A stretch of DNA of 64,000 nucleotides from Corynebacterium sp. HMSC29G08 (lineage in GTDB: Bacteria; Actinomycetota; Actinomycetes; Mycobacteriales; Mycobacteriaceae): assembly GCF_001806875.1 (NCBI RefSeq), contig NZ_KV786241.1, forward strand, positions 1 to 64,000, read 5' to 3'. Numbering within the stretch: the first letter of the stretch is position 1; the number at the start of each line of letters is the position of its first letter. Of this stretch, positions 53,685-63,662 are shown in pieces. The translations under genes and the position numbers were made by a program. The notes under the pieces are model-generated. The model did not search any database. It saw only the letters and a program-made list of their open reading frames with translations, and was not told the DNA's origin.

Positions 53685-54779
53685 GTGGAAAAGCACACGA
53701 ACCGCAGCTTTGCCAAGAAGGCTGGCATCGCGGCTTCGCTCCTGCTTGGTGGGCTCACGCTCACCGGCTGTGACGTAGCAGCGCCGGACGCGGTCAATCG
53801 ACTCATGGACATGGGCTGGCCGGACCCGGTCACCCCTGAGGGTGCTCAGATGTACAACTTCTGGGTATGGACCTGGGTTGCCGCTTGGATCATTGGCATC
53901 ATCATGTGGGGTCTGTTCCTCACCGCGATTTTTGCTTGGAACAACAAGAAGCGCGAGAAGCAGGGTGCTCCGGAGTTTCCGAAGCAGCTGCAGTACAACG
54001 TTCCGCTTGAGCTGATCCTCACCATCGTGCCGATCGTCATCGTCATGGTGCTGTTCTTCTTCACCGTGCAGTCGCAGACGCATGCTACGGCGCTGAACAA
54101 GGATCCGAAGGTGACGGTTGACGTCACCGGCTACCAGTGGAACTGGAAGTTTGGCTACGCGGCCATTGACGGTGAGTTCACCCCAGACGGCCAGGCGTAC
54201 GACGGCGTTGATGAGGAGCGCCAGGCGCTCGCGGACGCCACGAAGTTCGACCCAGAGGGCACGCGCAACGCCAACCCGATTCACGGCATGTCCACGGGTG
54301 ATATCTCCTACCTGAACTTCAATGAGATCGAGACGATCGGCTCCACCGAGGAAGTACCGGTTCTGGTTCTGCCGACCGAGACCGCAATTGAGTTCCGCCT
54401 CGCTTCTGGCGATGTGAACCACGCGTTCTGGGTTCCGGAGTTCCTGTTCAAGCGTGACGCTTACGCTCACCCGGAATCCAACCAGCAGCAGCGCGCATTC
54501 CAGATTGAGCAGATCGACCGTGAGGGCGCATTCGTTGGCCGCTGTGCCGAGATGTGCGGTACCTACCACGCAATGATGAACTTCGAGGTTCGTGCTGTGA
54601 GCCCGGAGAAGTTCCGCGACTACGTTGCATTCCGTACTGCTAACCCGCAGGCGCCGAACTCTGACGCTCTGCGCGCCATCGGTGAGGCACCGTACGCAAC
54701 CTCCACCCGCCCGTTCGTGAGTGACCGTACCGGTACCCGCGACGGCATCAACTACCAAGACCCGAACGCGAACGTTTAA
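53685..54779 (+). CDS. ctaC: cytochrome c oxidase subunit II
   Basis: The 364-residue subunit starts at GTG with AGGAAGG nine bases before. Its lipoprotein signal ends LTLTGC (Cys29), two membrane segments follow (about 65-83 and 110-128), and the copper-A site is CAEMCGTYHAMM. The loop between about 165 and 200 is an insertion typical of the corynebacterial aa3 oxidase that docks on the bc1 complex. It accepts electrons from QcrC. It is followed by ctaF 16 bases on. Confidence 0.95.
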   Translation: MEKHTNRSFAKKAGIAASLLLGGLTLTGCDVAAPDAVNRLMDMGWPDPVTPEGAQMYNFWVWTWVAAWIIGIIMWGLFLTAIFAWNNKKREKQGAPEFPKQLQYNVPLELILTIVPIVIVMVLFFFTVQSQTHATALNKDPKVTVDVTGYQWNWKFGYAAIDGEFTPDGQAYDGVDEERQALADATKFDPEGTRNANPIHGMSTGDISYLNFNEIETIGSTEEVPVLVLPTETAIEFRLASGDVNHAFWVPEFLFKRDAYAHPESNQQQRAFQIEQIDREGAFVGRCAEMCGTYHAMMNFEVRAVSPEKFRDYVAFRTANPQAPNSDALRAIGEAPYATSTRPFVSDRTGTRDGINYQDPNANV

Positions 54780-54795
54780 GAGAGAGGTGTAAAAA

Positions 54796-55227
54796 ATGGG
54801 AACTGGCGCAAGAGTTTTCTACGCAATTGGCACCTTCTTGGGGTTGATGGCGGTGTTCTACATCATTTCCACTGCCTGGATTGGTGAGGACGCGTGGCTG
54901 TTCGGCACCGAGTGGGTTGGTTCTGTCGCACTGGTACTGGCTACCGGACTGTGCTTCATGCTTGCGGTGTACCTCGACTTCACCGAGCGTCGCATGGATA
55001 TCGTCCCGGAAGACTGGGAAGAGGCTGAGATTGAGGACGGGGCTGGTGTGCTGGGCTTCTTCTCCCCAAGCTCCATCTGGCCGCTCGCGATGGCCGGTGC
55101 GATCTTCTTCCTGGGGCTGGGCATTGCCTTCTATCAGTTGTGGCTGGGTGCCTTCGGTGCAGTGTTCCTGATCTGGACGACCACCCAGCTGAACCTGCAG
55201 TACGGCATTCCGCGCGAGAAGCACTAA
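54796..55227 (+). CDS. ctaF: cytochrome c oxidase subunit IV
   Basis: The 143-residue protein has four membrane segments (about 8-28, 42-60, 92-110 and 114-132) and the charged loop RRMDIVPEDWEEAEIEDG. It is the actinobacterial CtaF subunit of the aa3 oxidase. AGAGAGGTG precedes the ATG, and a strong terminator follows, so ctaCF is a two-gene operon. Confidence 0.94.
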   Translation: MGTGARVFYAIGTFLGLMAVFYIISTAWIGEDAWLFGTEWVGSVALVLATGLCFMLAVYLDFTERRMDIVPEDWEEAEIEDGAGVLGFFSPSSIWPLAMAGAIFFLGLGIAFYQLWLGAFGAVFLIWTTTQLNLQYGIPREKH

Positions 55228-55257
55228 TGTCGGTATAGCCTTCACCGACTGGGAATA

Positions 55258-55302
55258 CCCCGCCCGCTCCGAGTACATTTCGGAGCTGGCGGGGTTTTGC
55301 TT
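55258..55302 (+). terminator. Rho-independent terminator of ctaCF
   Basis: Stems CCCCGCC and GCTCCGA on one side pair with TCGGAGC and GGCGGGG on the other around TACATT-like loop bases, followed by TTTTGCTTT. Confidence 0.9.
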
Positions 55303-55362
55303 TGTCGGCTATGGGCTGGGGTCATCCGAAAGGTGGACCCTTAAAGGTGGGAGAGTCGGTCG

Positions 55363-55523
55363 TGTGATGTTGGGCACATACGGGAACTATTTCAAGAGCA
55401 TGAGACGTAGTGTTGGCAGCGCTCTGCAAGGGGCTAAATTGCGCCCATTCCAACGTGATCTCTCCGGCCTTTGCGGGTGACCTGCATGGATGCTGGTCGG
55501 ATATGAGGGCTAAATAGTTCCCG
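55363..55523. promoter_or_regulatory. upstream region of ctaE: GlxR-like site and long-spaced inverted repeat
   Basis: TGTGATGTTGGGCACA (55363-55378) matches the GlxR consensus TGTGA-N6-TCACA at nine of ten positions. Then CGGGAACTATTT (55381-55392) is repeated exactly inverted as AAATAGTTCCCG (55512-55523). Rest of the 55303-55649 gap: A/T-rich tract GAAAAAAGTTTTTC at about 55537 and no gene. Confidence 0.5.
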
Positions 55524-55649
55524 GGTTTTGAAAAAAGTTTTTCTGCAACACGTTTATGACTAAAAAGAGCTGGTTGTAGTCCTACATGCAGAGAAATTTC
55601 GGGGGTAATCAAGGTGACTTTACGGCTCTTTCGGGGGATAATCACATGC

Positions 55650-56270
55650 GTGACGACCGCAATTTCTAACCAAGGTATGGCGACACCGCATGATCGCGTC
55701 GCAGCGCTGAACCGTCCCAACATGGTCAGCGTCGGCACGATTGCGTTCCTCGCCCAAGAATTAATGTTCTTCGCCGGCCTGTTCTCGATGTACTTCGTGT
55801 CTCGAGCCAACGGCTTGACGGCTGGCGATTGGGGCAACCAGACGGCGCACCTGAACGTGGCCTTCGGCGGAATTATTACCGTCGTTCTTCTGACCTCGTC
55901 GGTGACGTCCCAGCTGGGTGTCTTCGCTGCTGAAAGGGGTGACGTTTTCGGGCTGCGCAAGTGGTTCGGTGTCACCATCGCGCTCGGCTTCGTCTTCCTC
56001 GTCCTCGTCGGTATTGAGTGGACGGAGATGATTCATGCGGGTGTGACCATTCAGTCCAGCGTGTATGGCTCGATGATCTACATCATCACCGGCTTCCACA
56101 TGGCTCACGTGACGGCAGGCATCATCGCCTTCATCGTTGTGATGATGCGTGTTTCGAAGTCGAAGTTCACTCCTGCACAGGCAACCGCCGCAATGGCAAC
56201 GTCCTACTACTGGCACTTCGTTGACGTGATCTGGGTTGGCGTGTTCATCACGCTGTACCTGGTCCAGTAG
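55650..56270 (+). CDS. ctaE: cytochrome c oxidase subunit III
   Basis: The 206-residue subunit has five membrane segments, with FLAQELMFFAGLFSMYF in the first and FHMAHVTAGI and YYWHFVDVIWVGVF near the end. The GTG at 55650 (VTTAISNQGMA) was preferred as it matches the usual length for corynebacteria; a start 36 bases upstream is possible. It heads the ctaE-qcrCAB operon, in keeping with the single bc1-aa3 supercomplex. Confidence 0.94.
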   Translation: MTTAISNQGMATPHDRVAALNRPNMVSVGTIAFLAQELMFFAGLFSMYFVSRANGLTAGDWGNQTAHLNVAFGGIITVVLLTSSVTSQLGVFAAERGDVFGLRKWFGVTIALGFVFLVLVGIEWTEMIHAGVTIQSSVYGSMIYIITGFHMAHVTAGIIAFIVVMMRVSKSKFTPAQATAAMATSYYWHFVDVIWVGVFITLYLVQ

Positions 56271-56319
56271 TCAGGCGAACTGACGTACTTCTCAAAGCAT
56301 TTCTTTTAAAGGAAACAAG

Positions 56320-57168
56320 ATGGAAAACACACCTAAGAAGACGCGTAGCCGTCGCAAGACGCAGCGCACCGTCGCTGGTGCTGCAGCGCTTACGTTGGGT
56401 TTGACCGGCGCGGGTTTCCTTGCATCCGCGCTTGCGCCGAACGCGCAGGTTGCTACCGCCCAGCGTGATGAGCAGGCTCTGATTCAAGAGGGCAAGGATC
56501 TCTACGACGTGGCGTGTATTACCTGCCACGGTGCGAACCTTCAGGGCGTTGAAGGCCGCGGCCCCTCCCTGATCGGTACCGGCGAAGGCGCCGTGTACTT
56601 TCAGGTCAACTCTGGCCGTATGCCGATGATGTCCAACGATGCGCAGGCTGAGCGCAAGCGCCCGCGTTACACCGAGTCCCAGGCACTCGCCTTGGCCGCA
56701 TATGTTGCTGCCAACGGTGGTGGTCCGGAGCTGGTGTACAACCCGGACGGCACGCTTGCCATGGAGGAACTCCGTGGCAAGAATTTCGATGGACAGATGA
56801 AAGCAGAAGACGTCGCCCGTGGCGGCGAGCTGTTTCGCCTGAACTGTGCCTCCTGCCACAGCTTCACCGGCCGTGGTGGCGCACTGTCCTCCGGTAAGTA
56901 CGCACCAGTCCTGGATCCTGCGAATGAGCAGGAGATCTACCAGGCGATGCTGACTGGCCCGCAGAACATGCCGAAGTTCTCTGATCGTCAGCTCAGCGCT
57001 GATGAGAAGAAGGACATCATTGCCTTCATTAAGTCCTCCAAGGAGACTCCGAGCCCGGGTGGCTACGGTCTCGGTGGCTTGGGCCCAGTTTCTGAAGGTA
57101 TGGCGATGTGGATTATCGGTGTGACCCTCGTGGCTGCCGGTGCTATTTGGATTGGATCCCGCTCATGA
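56320..57168 (+). CDS. qcrC: diheme cytochrome c subunit of the bc1 complex
   Basis: The 282-residue protein has a signal/anchor (about 18-45) and two c-heme motifs: CITCH (66-70) and CASCH (176-180), with distal methionines in MPMM and MPKF. A C-terminal membrane segment is at about 260-280. In actinobacteria QcrC hands electrons directly to CtaC, replacing a separate cytochrome c. It overlaps qcrA by four bases (ATGA). Confidence 0.97.
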   Translation: MENTPKKTRSRRKTQRTVAGAAALTLGLTGAGFLASALAPNAQVATAQRDEQALIQEGKDLYDVACITCHGANLQGVEGRGPSLIGTGEGAVYFQVNSGRMPMMSNDAQAERKRPRYTESQALALAAYVAANGGGPELVYNPDGTLAMEELRGKNFDGQMKAEDVARGGELFRLNCASCHSFTGRGGALSSGKYAPVLDPANEQEIYQAMLTGPQNMPKFSDRQLSADEKKDIIAFIKSSKETPSPGGYGLGGLGPVSEGMAMWIIGVTLVAAGAIWIGSRS

Positions 57169-58385
57169 GTGATGTGAAGAAGAACTACACGACTGAAGAG
57201 CTCGACCGCATGAGCAATGCCGAGCTCGCTGCTCTGGGTACCGAGCTCGATGACGTTACGGTTGCCTACCGCAAGGAGCGTTACCCGGTAGAGGGTGACC
57301 CGCGCGAGAAGTCGGCTGCTGCCGGCATCACCGCGTGGCTGGTTATTTCCGTAGTCTCCGCGATCGCGTTTTTGGGTGTGTACCTGTTCTGGCCGTGGGA
57401 GCCGAAGTTCCACGGTGACGAAGGCCTGCTGACCTTCACCCTGTACACGCCGCTGCTGGGTCTGACCGCTGGTTTGACCTTTGCTGCTCTCGGCTTTGCC
57501 ATCATCCAGTACGTGAAGAAGTTCATCCCGGAAGAGATTTCGGTGCAGCGTCGTCATGACGGCCGCTCTTCTGAGCTGGACCGCCGTACGACCACCGCAC
57601 TGCTGAATGATGCGTGGGAGACCTCCACCCTGGGTCGTCGTAAGGCCATCAAGGGCTTGCTCGGCACCGCCGGTGTTCTGGCTGGTCTCGTGGTTATCGC
57701 CCCGATGGGTGGCATGATCAAGAACCCGTGGCGCGAGCGTCATGCTCTTGGCTACAACGGTGACGGCACCCTGTGGACCCACGGCTGGACCCTGCACGAG
57801 CAGGGCGTGAAGATCTACCTGGGTCGCGATACCGGTGCGATTGCTGAAAAGCACTCCGGTGTGGCAGGGGAGCACTTCACCACCGCTGGCGTTTCCCGCC
57901 TGGTGCGTATGCGCCCGGAGGACCTGGCTGCTGCAGCCATGGAGACCGTCTTCCCGCTGTATGAGGAAGATGTGAACGACGGCGCGCAGTACAACCCGGA
58001 GCGCGATGTGTACGAAAACCACATGCACTCCATCCATGGCCCGCGTAACGCGGTCATGCTGATTCGCCTGCGTTCCGCAGATGCGAAGAAGGTTGTGGAG
58101 CGTGAGGGGCAGGAAGACTTCCACTACGGCGATTACTACGCCTACTCGAAGATCTGCACCCACATCGGCTGCCCGACTTCGCTTTACGAGGCGCAGACGA
58201 ACCGCATCCTTTGCCCGTGTCACCAGTCGCAGTTCGACGCACTGCAGTACGCTAAGCCGATCTTCGGCCCGGCTGCTCGCGCGTTGCCGCAGCTGCCTGT
58301 GACAATTGACGAAGAAGGTTACCTCATCGCCAACGGCAACTTCATCGAGCCCGTTGGCCCGGCATTCTGGGAGCGTAAGTCCTAA
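57165..58385 (+). CDS. qcrA: Rieske iron-sulfur subunit of the bc1 complex
   Basis: The 406-residue subunit has three membrane segments (about 55-75, 92-115 and 165-182) and a C-terminal Rieske domain. Its ligands are in CTHIGC (Cys331, His333) and CPCHQS (Cys350, His353), with Cys336 and Cys352 for the disulfide. [10 protein letters not shown] before the third segment resembles a twin-arginine-like export motif. The ATG at 57165 was chosen for its overlap with the qcrC stop. Confidence 0.97.
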   Translation: MSDVKKNYTTEELDRMSNAELAALGTELDDVTVAYRKERYPVEGDPREKSAAAGITAWLVISVVSAIAFLGVYLFWPWEPKFHGDEGLLTFTLYTPLLGLTAGLTFAALGFAIIQYVKKFIPEEISVQRRHDGRSSELDRRTTTALLNDAWETSTLGRRKAIKGLLGTAGVLAGLVVIAPMGGMIKNPWRERHALGYNGDGTLWTHGWTLHEQGVKIYLGRDTGAIAEKHSGVAGEHFTTAGVSRLVRMRPEDLAAAAMETVFPLYEEDVNDGAQYNPERDVYENHMHSIHGPRNAVMLIRLRSADAKKVVEREGQEDFHYGDYYAYSKICTHIGCPTSLYEAQTNRILCPCHQSQFDALQYAKPIFGPAARALPQLPVTIDEEGYLIANGNFIEPVGPAFWERKS

Positions 58386-60010
58386 TGACTACAAAACTCG
58401 CTAAAGCCGCGGACAACGCTGATTCGCGCCTGTCTGGCGCCGGATTCCTCCGCGCTCAGCTCAACAAGGTGTTCCCGAGCCACTGGTCCTTCATGCTCGG
58501 AGAGATGGCGCTGTACAGCTTCATCATCCTTCTGCTGACTGGTATTTACCTGGCACTGTTCTTTGACCCGTCCATTACCAAGGTCATTTACGACGGTGCG
58601 TACTTGCCGCTCAACGGTGTCGAGATGTCTCGCGCCTACGCAACGGCACTTGATATTTCCTTTGACGTGCGTGGCGGCTTGTTTGTCCGCCAGATGCACC
58701 ACTGGGCTGCATTGATGTTCATGATGTCGATGTTCGCTCACATGATGCGTATCTTCTTCACCGGTGCGTTCCGCCGCCCGCGTGAGGCTAACTGGCTCAT
58801 CGGTGTCACCCTGATCCTGCTCGGCATGATCGAGGGCTTCATGGGTTACTCCCTGCCAGATGACCTGCTCTCTGGTGTGGGTCTGCGCATTATGTCCGCG
58901 ATCATTCTGTCCATCCCGATCATCGGTACCTGGACCCACTGGGCCATCTTTGGTGGTGACTTCCCGTCTGACCTGATGCTGGATCGCTTCTACATTCTGC
59001 ACGTGCTGATCCTGCCGGGCCTGATCCTGGCGCTGATCGCAGCTCACCTGCTGCTCGTCTGGTTCCAGAAGCACACTCAGTTCCCCGGCCCTGGCCGTAC
59101 TGAGAACAACGTTATTGGCATCCGCATCATGCCGGTCTTCGCTGTCAAGGCAATTGGCTTCATGATGATCGTGTTCGCAGTGCTTGCTGCAATGGCTGGT
59201 CTGACCACCATTAACGGCATCTGGAACATTGGTCCGTACAACCCATCGCAGGTGTCCGCTGGTTCCCAGCCTGACGTGTACATGCTGTGGACTGACGGTG
59301 CTGCTCGTGTCATGCCGGCATGGGAGCTCTACATCGGTAACTACACCATCCCAGGTGCCTTCTGGGTTGCCCTGATGTGTGGTGTGATGGTTGCTCTGCT
59401 GATCGGGTACCCGTTCATTGAGAAGAAGGTCACTGGTGACGACGCACACCACAACCTGCTGCAGCGTCCGCGCGACGTTCCGGCACGTACCGGCCTGGGT
59501 GTCATGGGCATCGTCTTCTTCATGATCCTGACTATCTCCGGTGGTAACGACCACGTTGCCCACTTCTTCCAGATCTCCCTGAACGCGATGACCTGGTTCG
59601 GTCGTATCGGCCTGATCATTCTGCCGCCGATTGCTTACTGGATCACTTACCGCATCTGTGTTGGTCTGCAGCGGTCTGACCGTGAGGTCCTGGAACACGG
59701 TATTGAGACCGGTATCATCAAGAAGCTGCCGAACGGTGCGTTCGTTGAGATTCACCAGCCGCTCGGCCCGGTGGACGAGCACGGTCACCCGATCCCGCTG
59801 GAGTACGGCGGTGCACGTGTGCCGAAGCAGCTCAACCAGCTTGGTTTCGCTGACTCCGAGACCATCGGCAAGTTCAAGCCGGCTTCTATCGACGTCACCG
59901 AGAAGGTCCGAGAGAAGGCTGCCGAGTACCACCGCGAAGAGGTTGAGACGCTGCGTCAGCTCGAGGAGACGAAGCACCTCGCTGATCGCGACGCCACCCC
60001 GCGCGACTAA
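58385..60010 (+). CDS. qcrB: cytochrome b subunit of the bc1 complex
   Basis: The 541-residue protein has the cytochrome b core with heme-ligand histidines in [21 protein letters not shown] and the later [13 protein letters not shown]. The quinol-site motif is PWP-like PEW-region replaced by [13 protein letters not shown]. About nine membrane segments are followed by a C-terminal cytoplasmic tail of about 120 residues, longer than in proteobacteria but normal here. Start overlaps the qcrA stop (TAATG). Confidence 0.96.
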   Translation: MTTKLAKAADNADSRLSGAGFLRAQLNKVFPSHWSFMLGEMALYSFIILLLTGIYLALFFDPSITKVIYDGAYLPLNGVEMSRAYATALDISFDVRGGLFVRQMHHWAALMFMMSMFAHMMRIFFTGAFRRPREANWLIGVTLILLGMIEGFMGYSLPDDLLSGVGLRIMSAIILSIPIIGTWTHWAIFGGDFPSDLMLDRFYILHVLILPGLILALIAAHLLLVWFQKHTQFPGPGRTENNVIGIRIMPVFAVKAIGFMMIVFAVLAAMAGLTTINGIWNIGPYNPSQVSAGSQPDVYMLWTDGAARVMPAWELYIGNYTIPGAFWVALMCGVMVALLIGYPFIEKKVTGDDAHHNLLQRPRDVPARTGLGVMGIVFFMILTISGGNDHVAHFFQISLNAMTWFGRIGLIILPPIAYWITYRICVGLQRSDREVLEHGIETGIIKKLPNGAFVEIHQPLGPVDEHGHPIPLEYGGARVPKQLNQLGFADSETIGKFKPASIDVTEKVREKAAEYHREEVETLRQLEETKHLADRDATPRD

Positions 60011-60041
60011 CGCCTAAGCCTGCGGTCGCTTACGCGTGAAG

Positions 60042-60068
60042 CCCTCTCCTTCGGGAGGGGGTTTTGTT
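60042..60068 (+). terminator. Rho-independent terminator of ctaE-qcrCAB
   Basis: CCCTCTCC and GGGAGGGG pair around TTC, followed by GTTTTGTT. Confidence 0.85.
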
Positions 60069-60397
60069 ATGTAACAAACCGGTTAACTAGCGGCCCCCAC
60101 ACTTCGTTTCCTCACGATTCGACACCGCATCTGCAGCTGGAGGACGGTATAAACGAAAAAGTGCCGGTCAATCTGCATATTCTGCAGTTGGAGGCATGTG
60201 AAAGAGGGCTTGCCTCGGTTGCCTGATTGCCCCCGAATTGGGGCAATTATTACAAATAACGAAACGATAACGGCGCGGTGAGTGGACATTGCCGTTGCCG
60301 TTTCGTAATCTAACCGAGACATTGCGACGACATACGTTGCCGCAAGGTACGAAAAGAACATATAAGCCGAATTTCACAGCGTGAGCACAAAGGGTGA
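60069..60397. other. upstream region of the riboswitch-controlled nlpC gene
   Basis: No gene is supported. It has two CTGCAG(C/T)TGGAGG boxes (about 60130 and 60181), a TGCCCCCGAATTGGGGCA palindrome (about 60226-60243) and several AACGAAACG-like stretches. A promoter for the riboswitch transcript must lie near its right end; I could not fix its boxes. Confidence 0.4.
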
Positions 60398-60545
60398 TCA
60401 CGATGTGGAAACCGGGGGCCCACAACAGGTTCCGGATGGTTCCGCCCCCTGGGGTGAATGGTCGCAAGGATAGTGCGAGAAGCGCTACGGAGCGAGCCAG
60501 GGCTGGCTCTCAAGCCCAACCCGACAGCTAACCCGGTAGGCACTG
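60398..60545 (+). ncRNA. c-di-AMP (ydaO/yuaA-type) riboswitch
   Basis: The leader before the nlpC gene contains the hallmarks of this class: GGTTCCGGATGG, GCCCCCTGGGGTGAATGG, AGTGCGAGAAGC, and the 3' CCCGACAGCTAACCCGGTAGG. These conserved blocks come in the known order. In actinobacteria the class controls cell-wall hydrolase and resuscitation factor genes, as here, usually turning expression off when c-di-AMP is high. Confidence 0.85.
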
Positions 60546-60567
60546 AGATGATATGGAGAACACTTTC

Positions 60568-61245
60568 GTGGCTAAACACCGTCGCCAGGAGACCAACACT
60601 GCAACCCGTGCAGTGGCCGCAGCAACCGCAGCAGTTGCCGGTGCAACCCTGATCGCACCGACCGCTGGCGCAACCGAGATTAGCCTGCCGAACTTCGACG
60701 CTATCCCGGGCCTTGCAGACAATGTGCAGGCTGCTGTTGACGCTGCGCGTAACGTGCCGGCTGTTAACGCTGTTCCTGAGCTGAACAACGCCATCGAGGC
60801 TGTACAGTCTCAGTTTGCCCCGGCGGCGCCGGCCGCAAACGTGGCGGCTGTGGCCGACGCTCTTCCGCTGCCGGCTGCGGAGCCAGCTCCGGAAGTGAGC
60901 AAGGGTCAGCAGATCGTAGATATCGCTCGTGCAAAGGTTGGCGCACCGTACGTGTACGGCGCAGCTGGCCCGGCAGCGTTCGACTGCTCCGGTTTCACCT
61001 CCTGGGTTTACTCCCAGGCTGGCATCAACATTCCGCGTACCTCCCAGGCTCAGGCCTCCGCTGGCCAGCGCGTGCCGCTGGATCAGCTGCAGCCGGGTGA
61101 CATCGTCGCGTACTACGGCGGTGCGTCCCACGTTGGGATCTACGCCGGCGACGGCCAGATCATTGACGCGCTGAATTCCGGCATTCCGGTTGGTTACCGT
61201 AGCCTGAATCTGATGCCGATCCACTCGGCATTCCGCTTCCACTAA
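60568..61245 (+). CDS. secreted NlpC/P60 endopeptidase
   Basis: The 225-residue protein starts best at the GTG at 60568, as GGAGAA lies seven bases before; the ATG 15 bases earlier would use no ribosome site. Signal peptide about 1-35 (ends PTAGA), an Ala/Pro/Val-rich spacer, then an NlpC/P60 domain with Cys in FDCSGF, His in SHVGIY and a third polar residue in the IDALNS strand. It cuts peptidoglycan stem peptides outside the membrane. A c-di-AMP riboswitch precedes it. Confidence 0.93.
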   Translation: MAKHRRQETNTATRAVAAATAAVAGATLIAPTAGATEISLPNFDAIPGLADNVQAAVDAARNVPAVNAVPELNNAIEAVQSQFAPAAPAANVAAVADALPLPAAEPAPEVSKGQQIVDIARAKVGAPYVYGAAGPAAFDCSGFTSWVYSQAGINIPRTSQAQASAGQRVPLDQLQPGDIVAYYGGASHVGIYAGDGQIIDALNSGIPVGYRSLNLMPIHSAFRFH

Positions 61246-61256
61246 AGCGAGCTTTT

Positions 61257-61296
61257 GCCCGGCCCCCTGGTTGAAGGGGTCGGGCGTTTTGCTTTT
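61257..61296 (+). terminator. Rho-independent terminator of the first nlpC gene
   Basis: GCCCGGCCCC and GGGGTCGGGC form a 10-base stem with one mismatch, followed by TTTTGCTTTT. The tail merges with a copy of the short recurrent motif (61286-61303). Confidence 0.85.
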
Positions 61297-61405
61297 CGAC
61301 GCCCGGCCGCGCTTCACCTCATCAGTCTCACAAAACACATGCGTATCTCTATATATCTGCAGTTCTCTTACAGTTTTCCGCGTCACGGAAAGTGGAGTGA
61401 AGGGC

Positions 61406-61434
61406 TTGGAAGGCGTGCTGCGCGCCGCTATAAT
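61406..61434 (+). promoter_or_regulatory. promoter of the second nlpC gene
   Basis: TTGGAA (61406-61411) and TATAAT (61429-61434) are spaced by 17 bases, a near-consensus SigA promoter. The -10 box lies inside a CCGCTATAATAATAGCGG palindrome, which a regulator could use. Confidence 0.7.
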
Positions 61435-61482
61435 AATAGCGGTCTTATATAACGCTGTGGGATTGAGAAGAGGTTTTCAAGC

Positions 61483-62511
61483 GTGCGGAAGGACTCGAAG
61501 CGTAGCCGGTGGCAGTCGTATGTTCCGGGGTCTGTGGCGGGCGCGTTGCTGGCGTCGATAATCGTGCCGGTGCACGCGAGCGCAGACGACATCGATGACC
61601 TGATTGAAGCGCTTGAGCAGGTGTCCCACGACACCACTGCGAAATCGGAAGAGATTAAGGCGCTTGAAGACGAGATTGCGGCTAAGGAGCAGCACATTGA
61701 CCAGCTGCATGCAGATGCTGAAGCCGCACGCGTAGACGTAGAACATGCGAGCGGGGCCCGAGCCGGCTATCAGGGCAAAGTCAATGGCATTGCACAGTCC
61801 CGGTACCGTAACAATCAGCAGGAGCTGCTGCTGAACACCCTTGACTCCGGTAGCCCGCAGGCGGCGATTGACCGCGCGGCGTACTTGGGGGCGTTGACTC
61901 GCAGCGCCGGGCGCACACTTGATGGGCTGAATGAGGCTACGCGTTTTGCCACCGAGCGCTCGGATGCTGTGACCCGCGCGATGGATGAAGCTGAGCGTGA
62001 GCGCGAAGAGTTGCACCGTAAGCGTGATGAGCTCGAGCGTGAGCGTGAGGTCCTGGATGAGCGTGTGCATGAGATTGAGCACCGTGTGGACAATCTGAGC
62101 CCTGAGGAGCGTTCTCGCTGGATTGCTAAGGATGGTCCCGTGGATCTGTTGGGGCTGTCACTGCCGGGCGCAATGACCGGCGTGGTTGCTTCAGCCATGG
62201 CACAGCTGGGCAAGCCCTACGGGTGGGGCGCTACCGGACCGTATGCTTTCGACTGCTCCGGGTTGATGGTGTACGCCTATGCACAGAACGGTATTGGTAT
62301 CCCACGTACCTCGCAGGCGCAGCTTGCGGGCGGAACCCCGGTGCCGCTGAGTCATTTGCAGCCGGGGGACATTATTGGGTACTTCCCGGGAACAACGCAC
62401 GTTGGCATGTACATCGGCAATGGCATGATTGTGCATTCCTCTGATTACGGCATTCCTGTCCAGGTGGTGCCATATGATTCCATGCCGATATCTGGTGCAG
62501 TGCGCTACTAG
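61483..62511 (+). CDS. secreted NlpC/P60 endopeptidase with coiled-coil domain
   Basis: The 342-residue protein starts at GTG with a signal peptide (about 1-33, ends PVHASA). Residues 40-205 form a long coiled coil with repeated Glu/Arg (ERDAVTRAMDEAEREREEL-like), a regulator-docking hairpin as in RipC-type hydrolases. The NlpC/P60 domain follows, with FDCSGL (Cys), THVGMY (His) and a third polar residue near HSSDYG. It is expected to help daughter cell separation. pimB' begins five bases after the stop. Confidence 0.93.
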   Translation: MRKDSKRSRWQSYVPGSVAGALLASIIVPVHASADDIDDLIEALEQVSHDTTAKSEEIKALEDEIAAKEQHIDQLHADAEAARVDVEHASGARAGYQGKVNGIAQSRYRNNQQELLLNTLDSGSPQAAIDRAAYLGALTRSAGRTLDGLNEATRFATERSDAVTRAMDEAEREREELHRKRDELEREREVLDERVHEIEHRVDNLSPEERSRWIAKDGPVDLLGLSLPGAMTGVVASAMAQLGKPYGWGATGPYAFDCSGLMVYAYAQNGIGIPRTSQAQLAGGTPVPLSHLQPGDIIGYFPGTTHVGMYIGNGMIVHSSDYGIPVQVVPYDSMPISGAVRY

Positions 62512-62516
62512 CTGAC

Positions 62517-63632
62517 ATGACGGTGCTGCTTGTCACCAATGATTTCCCGCCAACCGTTGGCGGAATTCAGTCCTACCTGCGCGACTACGTCAACGAGTAC
62601 ATCGCGCGCTGTGGCGCCGAGGCGATTGTGGTGTTTGCGTCCACGCCGAAGGGCAACGAAGGCACCGAGGCGTTTGACGCTGCGCAACCTTTTACAGTGG
62701 TCCGTTGGCCGCGGCGGGTGATGCTTCCTACGCCGGCTACGAAACGTCGCATGCAGGACCTGATCCGCGAACACAACATAGGAACCGTTTGGTTTGGAGC
62801 GGCGGCGCCGCTTGCGCTGATGGGTAAGGCCGCAAAGCAGGCGGGTGCGAAGCGTGTTGTTGCCACTACTCATGGGCATGAGGTGGGGTGGTCGATGCTT
62901 CCTGGCGCACGCCAAGCGCTGCAAGCTATTGGGCGCAGCGCAGACGTCATCACGTATATCTCCGCTTACACCTACGGGCGTTTGCGGCCGGTCTTTGGTA
63001 ATCACCTGCGCTACGTGTCGTTACCCTCAGGGGTGGATACGCAGTATTTCCGCCCTGCAACCCCCGTCGAACGTACCGAAACCCGTGCGCTTTTAGGCGT
63101 TGGAGATGCACCGTTGGTGGTGTGTGCTTCGCGCCTTGTGCGTAGGAAGGGGCAGGACCAGCTGCTGCGTGCGCTGCCGAAGATTCAGCAGCGGGTGCCC
63201 GGCACACAGCTGGTGATCGTGGGGGCGGGGCCGTATCGCTCCCGCTTGGAGTCCATGGCTCCTGAGGGGGTGCATTTCACTGGCGCGGTGGAGCGTGACA
63301 CGCTGCGAGATATTGTCGCCGCTGCGGATGTGTTTGCCATGCCGGCTCGCACGCGTTTTGGCGGTCTGGATGTTGAAGGCCTCGGCATTGTCTATCTGGA
63401 GGCCCAAGCGTGTGGCGTGCCGGTGGTGGCGGGGGATTCTGGTGGCGCACCCGAGACGGTCGCAGCCGATTCCGGCATTGTCGTTCCCGGCCGCGATACG
63501 GATGCACTCATTGACGCTGTGAGCAGGTTGCTTATCGACGCCAACGGGTTGCCCTCCGGCCGCCAGTTTGTCACCGAGCGCTTTTCTTGGCAGGCGTTAG
63601 GCGATGCTTTGGCGGATGCGCTGGGTAGTTAA
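62517..63632 (+). CDS. pimB: GDP-mannose-dependent alpha-mannosyltransferase, PimB' type
   Basis: The 371-residue GT4-family enzyme has an N-terminal LLVTNDFPPTVGGIQSYLRDY acceptor loop and a C-terminal nucleotide-sugar site EGLGIVYLEAQACGVPVVAG with its E-x7-E pattern. Its place beside the nlpC genes and glk matches C. glutamicum pimB', which adds the second mannose to phosphatidylinositol in lipoarabinomannan precursors at the membrane. Related GT4 enzymes are possible, but context favours PimB'. Confidence 0.85.
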   Translation: MTVLLVTNDFPPTVGGIQSYLRDYVNEYIARCGAEAIVVFASTPKGNEGTEAFDAAQPFTVVRWPRRVMLPTPATKRRMQDLIREHNIGTVWFGAAAPLALMGKAAKQAGAKRVVATTHGHEVGWSMLPGARQALQAIGRSADVITYISAYTYGRLRPVFGNHLRYVSLPSGVDTQYFRPATPVERTETRALLGVGDAPLVVCASRLVRRKGQDQLLRALPKIQQRVPGTQLVIVGAGPYRSRLESMAPEGVHFTGAVERDTLRDIVAAADVFAMPARTRFGGLDVEGLGIVYLEAQACGVPVVAGDSGGAPETVAADSGIVVPGRDTDALIDAVSRLLIDANGLPSGRQFVTERFSWQALGDALADALGS

Positions 63633-63662
63633 AACTGGTAGGTGAAACGGGGGAGTCTACGA

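Noticed and set aside
53274..54758. 494-codon reverse frame over ctaC
   Set aside because: Shadow of the conserved ctaC gene, with no recognisable domain.
58382..59977. 531-codon reverse frame over qcrB
   Set aside because: His/Asp/Arg/Val-rich shadow of a membrane protein; qcrB has all expected motifs.
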